This document shows, in pieces, positions 43,900 to 52,889 of a stretch of DNA of 64,000 nt. The position numbers and the translations under genes are program-made. The stretch is from an uncultured Collinsella sp. (GTDB taxonomy: Bacteria > Actinomycetota > Coriobacteriia > Coriobacteriales > Coriobacteriaceae). The DNA is taken from assembly GCA_902493375.1 (NCBI GenBank), contig CABUPH010000002.1:1-64000 (forward strand). Direction: 5' to 3'. The notes beneath the pieces are model-generated. The model was not told the origin of the DNA. It worked only from the letters and a program-made list of their open reading frames with translations, and did no database searches. Each line of letters begins with the position of its first letter. Position 1 is the stretch's first letter.

Positions 43900-45672
43900 A
43901 TGATTGAAACTGAGAACAAGGTGTATGCCCGTCGCTGCGAGAGCCATGTCGAGGCCCTGCGCCGCGCCGTTCCGGGCTGCATCGAGAAGGTTGAGTGGCA
44001 GTGCGAGGACCAGCTGACGATTACCGTCAAGCAGGACAAGCTGCCCGAGGCCGTCCACTACCTGTACTACGAGCGCTACGGCTGGATTCCCGTGATCATC
44101 GGCAACGATGAGCGCAGCCTGTGCGGCCGTTACGCCGTGTACTACGTCATCTCCATGGAGGGGGAGGACCCCGGCTGGGTGACCGTGCGCACCGAGATCG
44201 ATCCCGCCAAGATGACGTTCCCGTCCGTGACGCCGTTCGTCCCCGCCTGCGTGTGGGGCGAGCGCGAGCTGCGCGATATGTTCGGCCTGATTCCCGAGGG
44301 CCTGCCCGATCGTCGTCGCCTGGTGCTGCCCGACGATTGGCCCAGCGGCCTGTACCCGCTGCGCAAGGACTCCATGGACTACCGCTTCCGTCCCGCTCCC
44401 GCGAGCGACATGGAAAACTACGAGTTCTTGGCCGACACCAAGGGCAAGGAGACCACGCTCGTTCCCATGGGCCCGCTGCACATTACCTCCGACGAGCCCG
44501 GCCACTTCCGCCTGTTTGTCGAGGGCGAGACGATCGTCGACGCCGACTACCGTCTGTTCTACGTGCACCGCGGCATGGAGAAGGTTGCCGAGACGCGCCT
44601 GAACTATGACGCCGTGACGTTCCTCGCCGACCGCATCTGCGGCATCTGCGGCTGCGCCCACTCGGTGGCTTATGCCGAGGCCGTCGAGCGCGCCCAGGGC
44701 ATTCATGTCCCGCCGCGCGCCCAGTACATCCGCGCCATCATGCTCGAGGTCGAGCGCCTGCACTCGCATCTGCTCAACATTGGCCTGGCGTCGCACTACA
44801 CGGGCTTCGACTCCGGCTTCCAGCAGTTCTTCCGCGTCCGCGAGAAGTCCATGGACCTGGCCGAGAAGCTCTCCGGTCACCGCAAGACCTACGGCCTTAA
44901 CGTGATCGGCGGCGTGCGTCGCGACATTTTGGCCGAGCAGAAGCTCTCCACGCTCACGACCATCCACCAGCTGCGCTCCGAGGTTCAGGAGCTCGTCGAC
45001 GTCTTGCTCTCCACGCCCAACTTTATTGAGCGTACGAGTGGCATCGGCATCTTGGACCGCAAGATCGCACGCGACTTCTCGCCGGTCGGCCCGCTCATGC
45101 GTGGCTCGGGCTATGCCCGCGACGTGCGCTTTGACCATCCCTTCGACGGCTACGCCGATCCGGACGTCCAAAAGATGCACGCCGCTACGGCCGACACCTG
45201 CGATGCCTTCGGCCGTACCGCCGTTCGCATCCAGGAGGTCTACGATTCGATCGACATGATCGAGACCATGCTCGAGAACTGCCCGTCGGGCCCCATCCTC
45301 ACCACGGATTGGGAGTACACCCCGCACAAGTACGCCATCGGTGCCACCGAGGCGCCGCGCGGCGAGGACGTGCACTGGGCCATGCTCGGCAACAACCAGA
45401 AGTGTTACCGCTGGCGCGCCAAGGCCGCCACGTACAGCAACTGGCCGGTCCTGCGCTACATGTTCCGCGGCAACACCGTGGGCGACGCGGCGCTGATCGT
45501 CGGCTCGCTCGACCCGTGCTACTCCTGCACCGACCGCGTGACGGTGACCGATGTTGCCGCCAAGCGCGACCATGTGCTCGACAAGGAGCAGTTCGAGAAC
45601 GTCTGGCGCGACAAGTCGCCGCTTGCGGGCGAGGGCACCATGGCCGCTCCGCTCGATGAGGAGGCGCTCTAA
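43900..45672 (+). CDS. hyfG: hydrogenase-4 large subunit G ([NiFe] catalytic)
   Basis: A 590-residue group 4 [NiFe]-hydrogenase large subunit with an N-terminal NuoC-like domain (to about residue 160) fused to the NuoD-like catalytic domain. Nickel ligands are intact: RICGIC (Cys247, Cys250) and DPCYSC (Cys540, Cys543). This separates it from complex I. A 44-residue extension after Arg546 should be removed by HycI, as in E. coli HycE. It reduces protons to H2. Confidence 0.95.
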   Translation: MIETENKVYARRCESHVEALRRAVPGCIEKVEWQCEDQLTITVKQDKLPEAVHYLYYERYGWIPVIIGNDERSLCGRYAVYYVISMEGEDPGWVTVRTEIDPAKMTFPSVTPFVPACVWGERELRDMFGLIPEGLPDRRRLVLPDDWPSGLYPLRKDSMDYRFRPAPASDMENYEFLADTKGKETTLVPMGPLHITSDEPGHFRLFVEGETIVDADYRLFYVHRGMEKVAETRLNYDAVTFLADRICGICGCAHSVAYAEAVERAQGIHVPPRAQYIRAIMLEVERLHSHLLNIGLASHYTGFDSGFQQFFRVREKSMDLAEKLSGHRKTYGLNVIGGVRRDILAEQKLSTLTTIHQLRSEVQELVDVLLSTPNFIERTSGIGILDRKIARDFSPVGPLMRGSGYARDVRFDHPFDGYADPDVQKMHAATADTCDAFGRTAVRIQEVYDSIDMIETMLENCPSGPILTTDWEYTPHKYAIGATEAPRGEDVHWAMLGNNQKCYRWRAKAATYSNWPVLRYMFRGNTVGDAALIVGSLDPCYSCTDRVTVTDVAAKRDHVLDKEQFENVWRDKSPLAGEGTMAAPLDEEAL

Positions 45673-45673
45673 T

Positions 45674-46390
45674 ATGCTGAAGCTTTGGAAGGTTAACGCC
45701 AAGGCCGGCGACGCGACGGTCAAGTACCCGTTTGCGCCGTTCCCCACCAACAAGGACATGCGCGGCAAACCCGAGCACAACGCCGAGCTCTGCATCGCCT
45801 GCGGTGCCTGCGGCGTGGCGTGCCCGGCCGATGCTATTCGCATGGACACCGACCTTGCGGCCGATACCATTACCTGGTCGATCGACTACGGCCGCTGCAT
45901 CTTCTGCGGCCGCTGCGAGGAAGCCTGCCCCATGGAGGCCATCAAGCTCACCGAGGAGTTTGAGCTGGCCGTCATGAGCAAGGACGACCTCACCAGCAAG
46001 AGCGTCTATACGCTCGAGCATTGCTCGCGTTGCGGCAAGCCGTTTGCCCCGCACAAGGAGATCGGCTACGCCAAGCGCCTGCTGCAAAAGGCCGGCGGCA
46101 TGGAGGCCGAGCAGGCTGCTCGTACCGTCGGTATGTGCCAGGAGTGCAAGCGCGAGCTCGACGCCCTGCGCGCCGCCTCGGCCGTAAAGACCGGCAACGC
46201 GCACGGCATGGCTGCCAACGAGACGCTTGCGTCCGGTGAGCCCCAGGGCCCCGGCATGGAGTATCTGGGCGGCCACGGCGTGAACCCGGAGTATATCGAC
46301 CGCGAGCTCAACCCCGATGCGCCCGAGATTCCCGCCGGTCCGGCGCCGGTCGAGGGCATCATCATGGATTTTGAAACGAAGGAGGAGTAA
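45674..46390 (+). CDS. hyfH: hydrogenase-4 component H, NuoI-like ferredoxin
   Basis: A 238-residue subunit with two [4Fe-4S] motifs, CIACGACGVACP and CIFCGRCEEACP. A CxxC pair, CSRCGKP, and CQECKREL form a zinc-ribbon-like region also present in E. coli HycF. The last 80 residues are an extra tail rich in Gly, Pro and acidic residues not expected in HycF. ATG 45674 begins just after the hyfG stop. Confidence 0.9.
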   Translation: MLKLWKVNAKAGDATVKYPFAPFPTNKDMRGKPEHNAELCIACGACGVACPADAIRMDTDLAADTITWSIDYGRCIFCGRCEEACPMEAIKLTEEFELAVMSKDDLTSKSVYTLEHCSRCGKPFAPHKEIGYAKRLLQKAGGMEAEQAARTVGMCQECKRELDALRAASAVKTGNAHGMAANETLASGEPQGPGMEYLGGHGVNPEYIDRELNPDAPEIPAGPAPVEGIIMDFETKEE

Positions 46391-46392
46391 CC

Positions 46393-47175
46393 ATGGCCGA
46401 ACCCACGCTTTTGCCCGAGCGGCTCCAGTACCGCCCGACCAAGATCGAGCTCGACGAGAGCATCGAGAAGGCCAAGGCGACCCTTCTTAAGAAGATCAAG
46501 CGCTCGGTGTACGTCTACCGTGTTGACTGCGGCGGCTGCAACGGCTGCGAGATCGAGATCTTCGGTTCCATCACGCCCGTCTTCGACGTCGAGCGTTTTG
46601 GCATCAAGGTCGTGCCCTCGCCCCGTCACGCCGATGTGCTGCTGTACACCGGTGCCGTGACGCGCGCCATGCGCATGCCGGCCCTGCGCGCCTTTGAGGC
46701 CGCGCCCGATCCCAAGATCGTGGTGTCCTATGGCGCGTGCGGCTGCACCGGCGGCATCTTCTACGACAACTACTGCGTCTGGGGCGGCACGGACAAGATC
46801 TTGCCGGTCGACGTCTATATCCCCGGCTGCCCGCCCAGCCCCGCGCAGACCGTCTACGGCTTTGCCATGGCACTTGGCCTGCTGGACCAAAAGCTCCATG
46901 CCGAGACCACGGTGGAGGCCGCCGGCGAGCAGGCCGATATCCTGCACCCCGGCGTGCCGTACAAGCTGCGTGTGGCCATCGAGCGCGAAGCTCGCGCCAT
47001 GAGCGGCTACCGTTACGGCCGCGACTTGGCCAACGAGTTTATGGATACGCTTGAGGGCGCGCCCAAGGGCGATATCCGCGGCGCCATGGCGCTGCTCATC
47101 GACAAGCAAGATGATCCTCGCCGCGTCGAGGTGTACTCGGCGCTGCAGGATCTGGTGCTGGCCGGAGGTCACTAG
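46393..47175 (+). CDS. hyfI: hydrogenase-4 small subunit I, NuoB-like
   Basis: A 260-residue small subunit carrying the proximal [4Fe-4S] cluster. Ligand motifs are CGGCNGCEIEI, YGACGCTGG and PGCPPSP. It passes electrons to the NiFe site of HyfG. The gene is 2 bases after hyfH and abuts hycH directly. Confidence 0.93.
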   Translation: MAEPTLLPERLQYRPTKIELDESIEKAKATLLKKIKRSVYVYRVDCGGCNGCEIEIFGSITPVFDVERFGIKVVPSPRHADVLLYTGAVTRAMRMPALRAFEAAPDPKIVVSYGACGCTGGIFYDNYCVWGGTDKILPVDVYIPGCPPSPAQTVYGFAMALGLLDQKLHAETTVEAAGEQADILHPGVPYKLRVAIEREARAMSGYRYGRDLANEFMDTLEGAPKGDIRGAMALLIDKQDDPRRVEVYSALQDLVLAGGH

Positions 47176-47757
47176 ATGGAGCTCACGGACCGCTCTGGTT
47201 ACTTTGCGGGTCCCGGCATGCTCGGCGGCTCTTTTGGCGATGCCTCGCGCGCAAGCGACGAGGCCGCCGAGGGCGTCGCCGACCCTTGCCTGGGCCATTC
47301 GCCCGACCAGGTGGTCTTTTACGAGCTCACGCGTAAGTTTGTGGAGACCGAGGAAGACGTTCCCCAGGAGGCCTGCGACGTGCTGTACTACACGCTCGCC
47401 GTGGGCCACCACACCGGCGTGCTCGACTGCTTTGAGCCGCGCCTGTCGGTGCCGGTGGATGTGTTCTATTCGCTCGTCGACGCGTTGCCGGAGGGGGAGG
47501 CCAAGACCAAGTTTGAGGCCATCCGCTCCTTTGGCGAGTGCCAGCTCGACAAGGCGGCGGTGCCGTCGCTGCTCGAGGCCTGCGACACGCTGCTCGACGA
47601 GCGCGGTTTTCGCGGGTCGGCCAAGGCCGGAATCTCGGTGTTCGATGACGACTTTGGTCTGCATGCCCAGCAGGTCGCGTTCTTAATGAAGTTTCGCGAT
47701 CTGGTTGAGCGCGTGCGCGATGTGTCGGGCGTGTATCTGACGGGAAGGTTGCAGTAA
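47176..47757 (+). CDS. hycH: formate hydrogenlyase assembly protein HycH
   Basis: A 193-residue HycH/HyfJ family protein. The signature VVFYELTRKFVETEEDVPQEACDVLYYTLAVGHHTGVLDCF is recognisable. It is needed to assemble the hydrogenase in E. coli but is not a structural subunit. It overlaps hycI by one base (TAATG). Confidence 0.85.
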   Translation: MELTDRSGYFAGPGMLGGSFGDASRASDEAAEGVADPCLGHSPDQVVFYELTRKFVETEEDVPQEACDVLYYTLAVGHHTGVLDCFEPRLSVPVDVFYSLVDALPEGEAKTKFEAIRSFGECQLDKAAVPSLLEACDTLLDERGFRGSAKAGISVFDDDFGLHAQQVAFLMKFRDLVERVRDVSGVYLTGRLQ

Positions 47758-48260
47758 TGGGTCGCGTTGTGGATGGACGTGTGAACGGCGCTCCGTTTGA
47801 GGGTATCGTGCTCACGGCGGGAAGCGTGCTGCGTGCCGACGATGCCGCCGGCCCCGTGCTCTCCAAAAAGATGGAGGACGCACCCATCGCCGGTTGGTAC
47901 ACCATCGACGGCGGCCAAACGCCCGAGGACGACATTATCGAGGTCAAGCGCGAGCGTCCGTCGCGTTTGGTTTTGGTCGATGCCGCCGACATGGCGCTGC
48001 CCGTCGGGTCCATCCGCTTGCTCGACAAGCGCGATGTGGCCCGCAAGTCGATGTTCACCACGCATTCGCTTCCTTTGTCGATTCTGATCGAGGAAATCGA
48101 ACAATCGTGTGATGATATCGTCTTCGTTGGGATTCAGCCGGGCGACACGGAGTTCTACAACCCCATGTCCCCGGAGGTCTTTGAGGCCGTCGACGCCGTG
48201 TATGACGCCGTGGCCGCCAACGACTTTTCCCACTTTGTCCGCTTGGGGCAGGAGTTGTAG
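47757..48260 (+). CDS. hycI: hydrogenase maturation endopeptidase HycI
   Basis: A 167-residue protease that cuts the C-terminal tail of HyfG once nickel is inserted. The metal-sensing residues are visible: AGSVLRADDAAGP (first Asp), LVDAADMALP (second Asp) and TTHSLPLSILIEEIE (His). The length is close to E. coli HycI. Its substrate is the hyfG product in the same operon. Confidence 0.9.
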   Translation: MGRVVDGRVNGAPFEGIVLTAGSVLRADDAAGPVLSKKMEDAPIAGWYTIDGGQTPEDDIIEVKRERPSRLVLVDAADMALPVGSIRLLDKRDVARKSMFTTHSLPLSILIEEIEQSCDDIVFVGIQPGDTEFYNPMSPEVFEAVDAVYDAVAANDFSHFVRLGQEL

Positions 48261-48299
48261 CAGCGCTTGCCTCTGCTGAATAGGAAAGAAGTGATTGAC

Positions 48300-49139
48300 A
48301 TGGCAGATTCCAAGGTGGAGTACCCCGCTCCCGATTGCCTGGCGCCCGCCGCGATCGAGGCCAAGACCGAGGCCGCCGGCGTGACCAAGGCTAACCTGCC
48401 GGTCGCTAAGGCCTTTCTGTTGGCAATGTTCGCCGGCGCGTTTATCGCCTTCGGCGGCCTGTTCTTTACGGTGTTTTTGAGCGACAGCACGCTGGGCTGG
48501 GGTGCCCAGCGCGTCGTGGGCGGCCTGTGCTTTTGCCTGGGCCTGGTGCTGGTGCTGGTGTGCGGCGCCGAGCTGTTTACCGGCAATTCGCTTATGGTCT
48601 GCGCGCTCAAGAGCAAAAAGATCACCTTGGTCCAGATGCTTAAGGCCTGGGTCGTCGTGTGGGTCGGCAATTTTGTCGGTGCTCTGTTCATCGTCTTTTT
48701 GGTGTACATGGCCGGCATTTACAAGCTCAACGGCGAGGCGGTCGCCAACTCCATGGTGAGCGTCGCCGCCGGCAAGGTGACGATCGACTGGGTGACGATC
48801 TTCTTCCGCGGCATCCTGTGCAACATCTTTGTGTGCCTTGCCGTGTGGATCGGTACCGCCGGCAAGACCGTGGTCGATAAGGTTGTGGGCATTTTGCTGC
48901 CGATCGCTGCCTTTGTGGCCTGCGGTTTTGAGCACTGCGTTGCCAACATGTACTTTTTGCCCATGGGTGCCGTGATGCACGCGTGCGGTTATGGTGCCGA
49001 CGTCGCCGGCGCCGATGCGCTCAACGCTGCGGGCATTGCGTTTAACTTGTCCGCCGCCACGCTGGGCAACATCGTGGGCGGCGCGGTCCTGATCGCGCTC
49101 GGCTACTGGTTTATCTACGCCAAGAAGTCCGAGGCGTAA
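48300..49139 (+). CDS. focA: formate channel, FocA/FNT family
   Basis: A 279-residue formate/nitrite transporter with six helices. Visible are GAFIAFGGLFFTVF, CGAELFTGNSLMVCALKSKK (the AELFTGN pore motif), RGILCNIFVCLAVW and GFEHCVANMYFLPMG. It moves formate in or out so that FdhF receives substrate. Start ATG 48300 follows AGGAAAGAAG. Last gene of the formate hydrogenlyase operon. Confidence 0.93.
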   Translation: MADSKVEYPAPDCLAPAAIEAKTEAAGVTKANLPVAKAFLLAMFAGAFIAFGGLFFTVFLSDSTLGWGAQRVVGGLCFCLGLVLVLVCGAELFTGNSLMVCALKSKKITLVQMLKAWVVVWVGNFVGALFIVFLVYMAGIYKLNGEAVANSMVSVAAGKVTIDWVTIFFRGILCNIFVCLAVWIGTAGKTVVDKVVGILLPIAAFVACGFEHCVANMYFLPMGAVMHACGYGADVAGADALNAAGIAFNLSAATLGNIVGGAVLIALGYWFIYAKKSEA

Positions 49140-49161
49140 GGTACCGTCTGTTTGACGTTGG

Positions 49162-49197
49162 GCCTCCCGCGGGGCGTTGCCGTGCGGGAGGCTTTTT
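49162..49197 (+). terminator. terminator of the formate hydrogenlyase operon
   Basis: A perfect 9-bp stem (GCCTCCCGC/GCGGGAGGC) with a 13-base loop, then TTTTT, 22 bases after focA. Confidence 0.92.
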
Positions 49198-49261
49198 GGG
49201 TCTGGGGCTCGTTGCCGGGCTGTTGGCCTGTTGTGTTTGGCTTGTGAAAGGGGTAATCGAG

Positions 49262-51379
49262 ATGGCATCTGCTGTGGAGCGTGACGGTCGCGCTGTGGTG
49301 ACCACATGCGGGGGATGCTATGCCGATTGCGCCTTTGAGGCACGCGTTGAGGACGGTCGCGTGGTGGCCGAGTTGCCGGTTGTGGGGCATCCGTGCGCGG
49401 CGCGTGCGCTGTGCGCCCGCGGGCGGCATCGCCTGGACATGCCGTTTGACGAGCGCGACCGGATTTTGCATCCCATGCGCCGACGAGCTGATGGCTCGGG
49501 GTTCGATGTGATTTCGTGGGACGAGGCGTTTGCTCAGATTGCCGAGCGTCTTGGGGGGATTATTGACGAGTGCGGGCCTCGTGCGCTGGGCATGACGCTC
49601 GGCGTGCCCTCGTTCGACCGCTACTGGGCGTATCGTTTTATGCATGCGCTGGGTTCGCCCAACGTATACGGTGCCGATGGTGCCTGCGAGGTAAGCCGAC
49701 TTACCGGTTGGGAGCACAGCCTGGGCTATAGTCCCGCCTCCGACCTGGCGCATACCGACTGCATCATGTACCTGGGGCGTTCCATTGTCGATTCGTCGAC
49801 GATGGGGGCCGTCGATGCGCTCAACGATGCGCGCCGGCGCGGGGCGAAAATCATCGTGGTTGACCCTCGGCGCAGCGGCTCGGCCGCGCTTGCCGATCGC
49901 TGGCTGCGCGTGCGCCCGGGCTGCGATTTGGCCCTGCTGTTGGGCATCGCGCATGTGCTGATTGCCGAGAACCTGTACGACCACGACTTTGTGGCCCGCT
50001 ATACCACGGGTTTTGATGAGCTGGCGCAGGCGGCTGGCGCTTGGACGCCCGAGTGGGCCGAGTCCATGTGCGACGTGCCGGCAGATGACATCCGCGCGAC
50101 GGCGCGCGACCTGGCTGCTGCGGCGCCTGCCGCCGTTGTCGACGCGGGCTTTCACGGTGGCATTGGCATTGCGTATGCCAACAGCACCCAGACGGCGCGC
50201 GCTATCTGCCTGGTTGATGTGCTGTTGGGCTGCCTGGGGCATGTGGGCGGTGCGCTCAACCCGCCCACGCCGCTTGTGTTGGGCGAACTCGATCCCGCAC
50301 GCTTTGCGACGCCGACGGTGCCGCGTGAGCCCAAGTTGGGCTCCGAGCGCTATCCGCTCGTCGATCCGGTGCGCGGCCTGTGCACGACCATCGGCCAATC
50401 GATCCTCGCCGGCGACCTGCGTGGGCTCATCGTCTATGCCAGCAACCCTGGTGCGGGTTACGGCAACGCCGATGCGTGGCTTGGCATCTTGCAGCAGCTC
50501 GACCTGCTCGTGACGATCGATATTCGCTGGTCTGAGACGGCGCGTGCGTCTGACTATGTGCTGCCCGACGTGACGTATCTGGAGGCCGACCGCGGCGTGG
50601 GTACGGTCGTGGGCTGCAACGATGCGCGCGTGTTCTACCGCAGCGCCGTGCTGCCGGTCTTGCATGACGATACGCGTCCCGGCCGGGAGATCTTTGCCGG
50701 CCTGGCTGCTGCCTGCGGCGTGGGCGAGTATTTTGACTTTACGCCTGACGACTTGGCGGCTGCCCAGGTGGCTCCGTTTGGGATCGACCTCACTGCGCTC
50801 AAGGAGCGCGGTTGGGCAGACACGGGCGTGCCGCTGCCGTCGCGTACGGGCAAGCCGGTGGTTCCGCTCGGCGGCGGCAAGATTGCGCTGGCAAACGACG
50901 TATGGGAGCGCGCCGGCTTGGGTCGTGTGCCTGGCTGGATTGCGCCCATGGTGGAGCCGGGGCTGGGGATGTTTCGCCTCATTAGCGGCAACCGGCCCTT
51001 TGAGTCGCACACTTCGCGCAGACTTGCTGCGGCGGGTGCTGTCGAGGCAGGTTCCGACTTGGACGCCGTGCAGATGAATGCCGACGTCGCCGAGCGCATG
51101 GGTATCGCCAACGGCGAGGTCGTCGAGCTGGTGAGCGACATGGGCCGCGACCGCGTACGCGTGGAGACCACGCCCTATCTGCATCCTGCGTGCATCTTTA
51201 CGTCGGCGGCTCCGGGCGGGCGTTCGTTTGGCGCTGGCGCGGATGGCGCCCAGGCACTTGGCGTCGGCCCGCTCGACCACACGCCGCTGCGCTGGGATCC
51301 CATTACGGGAGCCGCGCTCACCCAGGAAAATGCCGTTCGCGTGGAAAAGATTGCTGCGCGCGGGGATAATGACGAGTAA
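49262..51379 (+). CDS. orphan molybdopterin oxidoreductase
   Basis: A 705-residue protein of the bis-MGD (DMSO reductase) superfamily. The N-terminal cluster motif CGGCYADC...CARG is present. At the place of the Mo ligand stands GADGACEVSR, so cysteine is the likely ligand, as in thiosulfate/polysulfide reductases and Cys formate dehydrogenases. There is no Tat signal, so it is cytoplasmic, and no FeS or membrane partner is adjacent. MGD contacts such as IIVVDPRRSGSA and VTYLEADRGVG are seen. The substrate is unknown. Start ATG 49262 has AAAGGGG upstream. Confidence 0.8.
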   Translation: MASAVERDGRAVVTTCGGCYADCAFEARVEDGRVVAELPVVGHPCAARALCARGRHRLDMPFDERDRILHPMRRRADGSGFDVISWDEAFAQIAERLGGIIDECGPRALGMTLGVPSFDRYWAYRFMHALGSPNVYGADGACEVSRLTGWEHSLGYSPASDLAHTDCIMYLGRSIVDSSTMGAVDALNDARRRGAKIIVVDPRRSGSAALADRWLRVRPGCDLALLLGIAHVLIAENLYDHDFVARYTTGFDELAQAAGAWTPEWAESMCDVPADDIRATARDLAAAAPAAVVDAGFHGGIGIAYANSTQTARAICLVDVLLGCLGHVGGALNPPTPLVLGELDPARFATPTVPREPKLGSERYPLVDPVRGLCTTIGQSILAGDLRGLIVYASNPGAGYGNADAWLGILQQLDLLVTIDIRWSETARASDYVLPDVTYLEADRGVGTVVGCNDARVFYRSAVLPVLHDDTRPGREIFAGLAAACGVGEYFDFTPDDLAAAQVAPFGIDLTALKERGWADTGVPLPSRTGKPVVPLGGGKIALANDVWERAGLGRVPGWIAPMVEPGLGMFRLISGNRPFESHTSRRLAAAGAVEAGSDLDAVQMNADVAERMGIANGEVVELVSDMGRDRVRVETTPYLHPACIFTSAAPGGRSFGAGADGAQALGVGPLDHTPLRWDPITGAALTQENAVRVEKIAARGDNDE

Positions 51380-51431
51380 TTGACTCAGCCGATGCGTTCG
51401 ACTGATTTACGTTTGTTTTGAAAGGCCGTAC

Positions 51432-52889
51432 ATGAGCGATAGCCAGAACATTTCCGATGAGGTGCGCGCCCGTCTGCGCGCCATTCCCTCCGTCAACGAG
51501 CTGCTCGCCGAGTGGCCAGTGGTGAAGGCGGCGGGGGAGACGTGTGATGCGGTAGTCCATGCCGCCGTCACGGCCGTGCTCGACGAGGAGCGCGCCGCCA
51601 TTCGCGCCGGCGCCGCCCCACGCTCAAAACGCGAGCTGGCGTCGGCTATCGAATTCCGTGCGCATCGTTCTGCGCTGCCGAGTCTACGTCCAGCCGTCAA
51701 CGCCACGGGTGTGGTCATCCACACCAATCTGGGTCGCGCCCCGCTTGCGGAATCGGCTGCCAAGGCCGTGGCCGAGGTCGCGCGCGGCTACAGCACGCTC
51801 GAGTACAGTGTGGACACCTGCTCGCGCGGCTCGCGCAAGGAGCACGCCGCGCAGCTGATCCGCTCGCTCACCGGTGCCGAGGACGCGCTTGTGGTCAACA
51901 ACAACGCCGCCGCGGTGCTGCTGGTGCTGGCGACCCATGCCGCAGGCAAGGAGGTCATCGTCAGCCGCGGCGAGCTCGTCGAGATCGGCGGCAGCTTCCG
52001 TATCCCCGATGTCATGGTGGCCTCGGGCGCCAAGCTCGTCGAGGTCGGAGCCACCAACCGCACGCATTTGAGCGACTACGAGCGCGCCATCACGACCGAT
52101 ACGGCGATGATCCTTAAGGTCCATCCTTCCAACTATCGCATCGAAGGTTTTCACGAGGAAGTGAGCTCAAGGGGGCTCGCCGCACTGGCCCATAAGCACG
52201 GCCTGCTGTTCTATGAAGACCAGGGGTCGGGCGCGCTGTTGCCTGACGACATCCTGGTTCGTGGCGGCGAGGAGACTACACCCACTTCGGTGGCGGCGGG
52301 GCTCGATATCGTGTCGTGCTCGGGTGATAAGCTGCTGGGCGCCGCGCAGGCGGGCATTATCATGGGCCGCCGCGATCTGGTCCAGGCATGCGGGTCGCAT
52401 CCGCTTATGCGTGCCCTGCGTCCGGGCAAGCTCGCACTGGCGGCGCTCGAGGCCACGCTGCGCATCTACATGGACGGTGCCGATGTGGCCCATCGCGACA
52501 TTCCGGTCCTCAGCATGCTTACGCTTCCTCAGGCTCACCTGGAGCGTCGTGCGCGCAAGTTGCGCGATCTTATGGCGGCGGGGCTCGATAAGGCCGGCTG
52601 CCCGTGTGCTGTTGAGCTGGAGATCGTTGAGGAGGCGTCGACTCCCGGCGGCGGTTCGCTGCCTACCGTCGAGCTGCCGACGATGTGCGTTGCCGTACGC
52701 CTTGTTGACGAGCACCTGACGGTCGACGCGCTCAAGCGCTCGCTCGTTCAGGACTTCGATACGCCGGTCGTCACGCGCACCTCGCACGATCGCATTCTGT
52801 TTGACGTCCGCACGCTCGTGGGCGACCGCGATATCGAGACGGCGGCGTCGACGCTTTCCTCGTGCGTTGCCAAGGTGGCGCGCCGATGA
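51432..52889 (+). CDS. selA: L-seryl-tRNA(Sec) selenium transferase
   Basis: A 485-residue PLP enzyme converting Ser-tRNA(Sec) to Sec-tRNA(Sec) with selenophosphate. The cofactor lysine is about Lys300 in SCSGDKLLGAAQAG; INTNLGR-type VIHTNLGRAPL and EYSVDTCSRGSRKEH are family signatures. AAAGGC lies before the ATG. Its end overlaps selB by 4 bases (ATGA), so both are made together. Confidence 0.95.
   Translation: MSDSQNISDEVRARLRAIPSVNELLAEWPVVKAAGETCDAVVHAAVTAVLDEERAAIRAGAAPRSKRELASAIEFRAHRSALPSLRPAVNATGVVIHTNLGRAPLAESAAKAVAEVARGYSTLEYSVDTCSRGSRKEHAAQLIRSLTGAEDALVVNNNAAAVLLVLATHAAGKEVIVSRGELVEIGGSFRIPDVMVASGAKLVEVGATNRTHLSDYERAITTDTAMILKVHPSNYRIEGFHEEVSSRGLAALAHKHGLLFYEDQGSGALLPDDILVRGGEETTPTSVAAGLDIVSCSGDKLLGAAQAGIIMGRRDLVQACGSHPLMRALRPGKLALAALEATLRIYMDGADVAHRDIPVLSMLTLPQAHLERRARKLRDLMAAGLDKAGCPCAVELEIVEEASTPGGGSLPTVELPTMCVAVRLVDEHLTVDALKRSLVQDFDTPVVTRTSHDRILFDVRTLVGDRDIETAASTLSSCVAKVARR

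Noticed and set aside
42718..45870. Very long antisense open frame over hyfF-hyfH
   Set aside because: It is an artefact of high GC and codon bias opposite strongly conserved hydrogenase genes; it has no recognisable domain and no upstream ribosome-binding signal worth noting. Similar antisense frames elsewhere were dropped for the same reason.
37236..47175. Complex I (NADH:quinone oxidoreductase) operon
   Set aside because: The large subunit keeps all four nickel-ligating cysteines and a cleavable C-terminal tail, the NADH module (NuoEFG) is absent, and fdhF, hycH and hycI are in the same unit.
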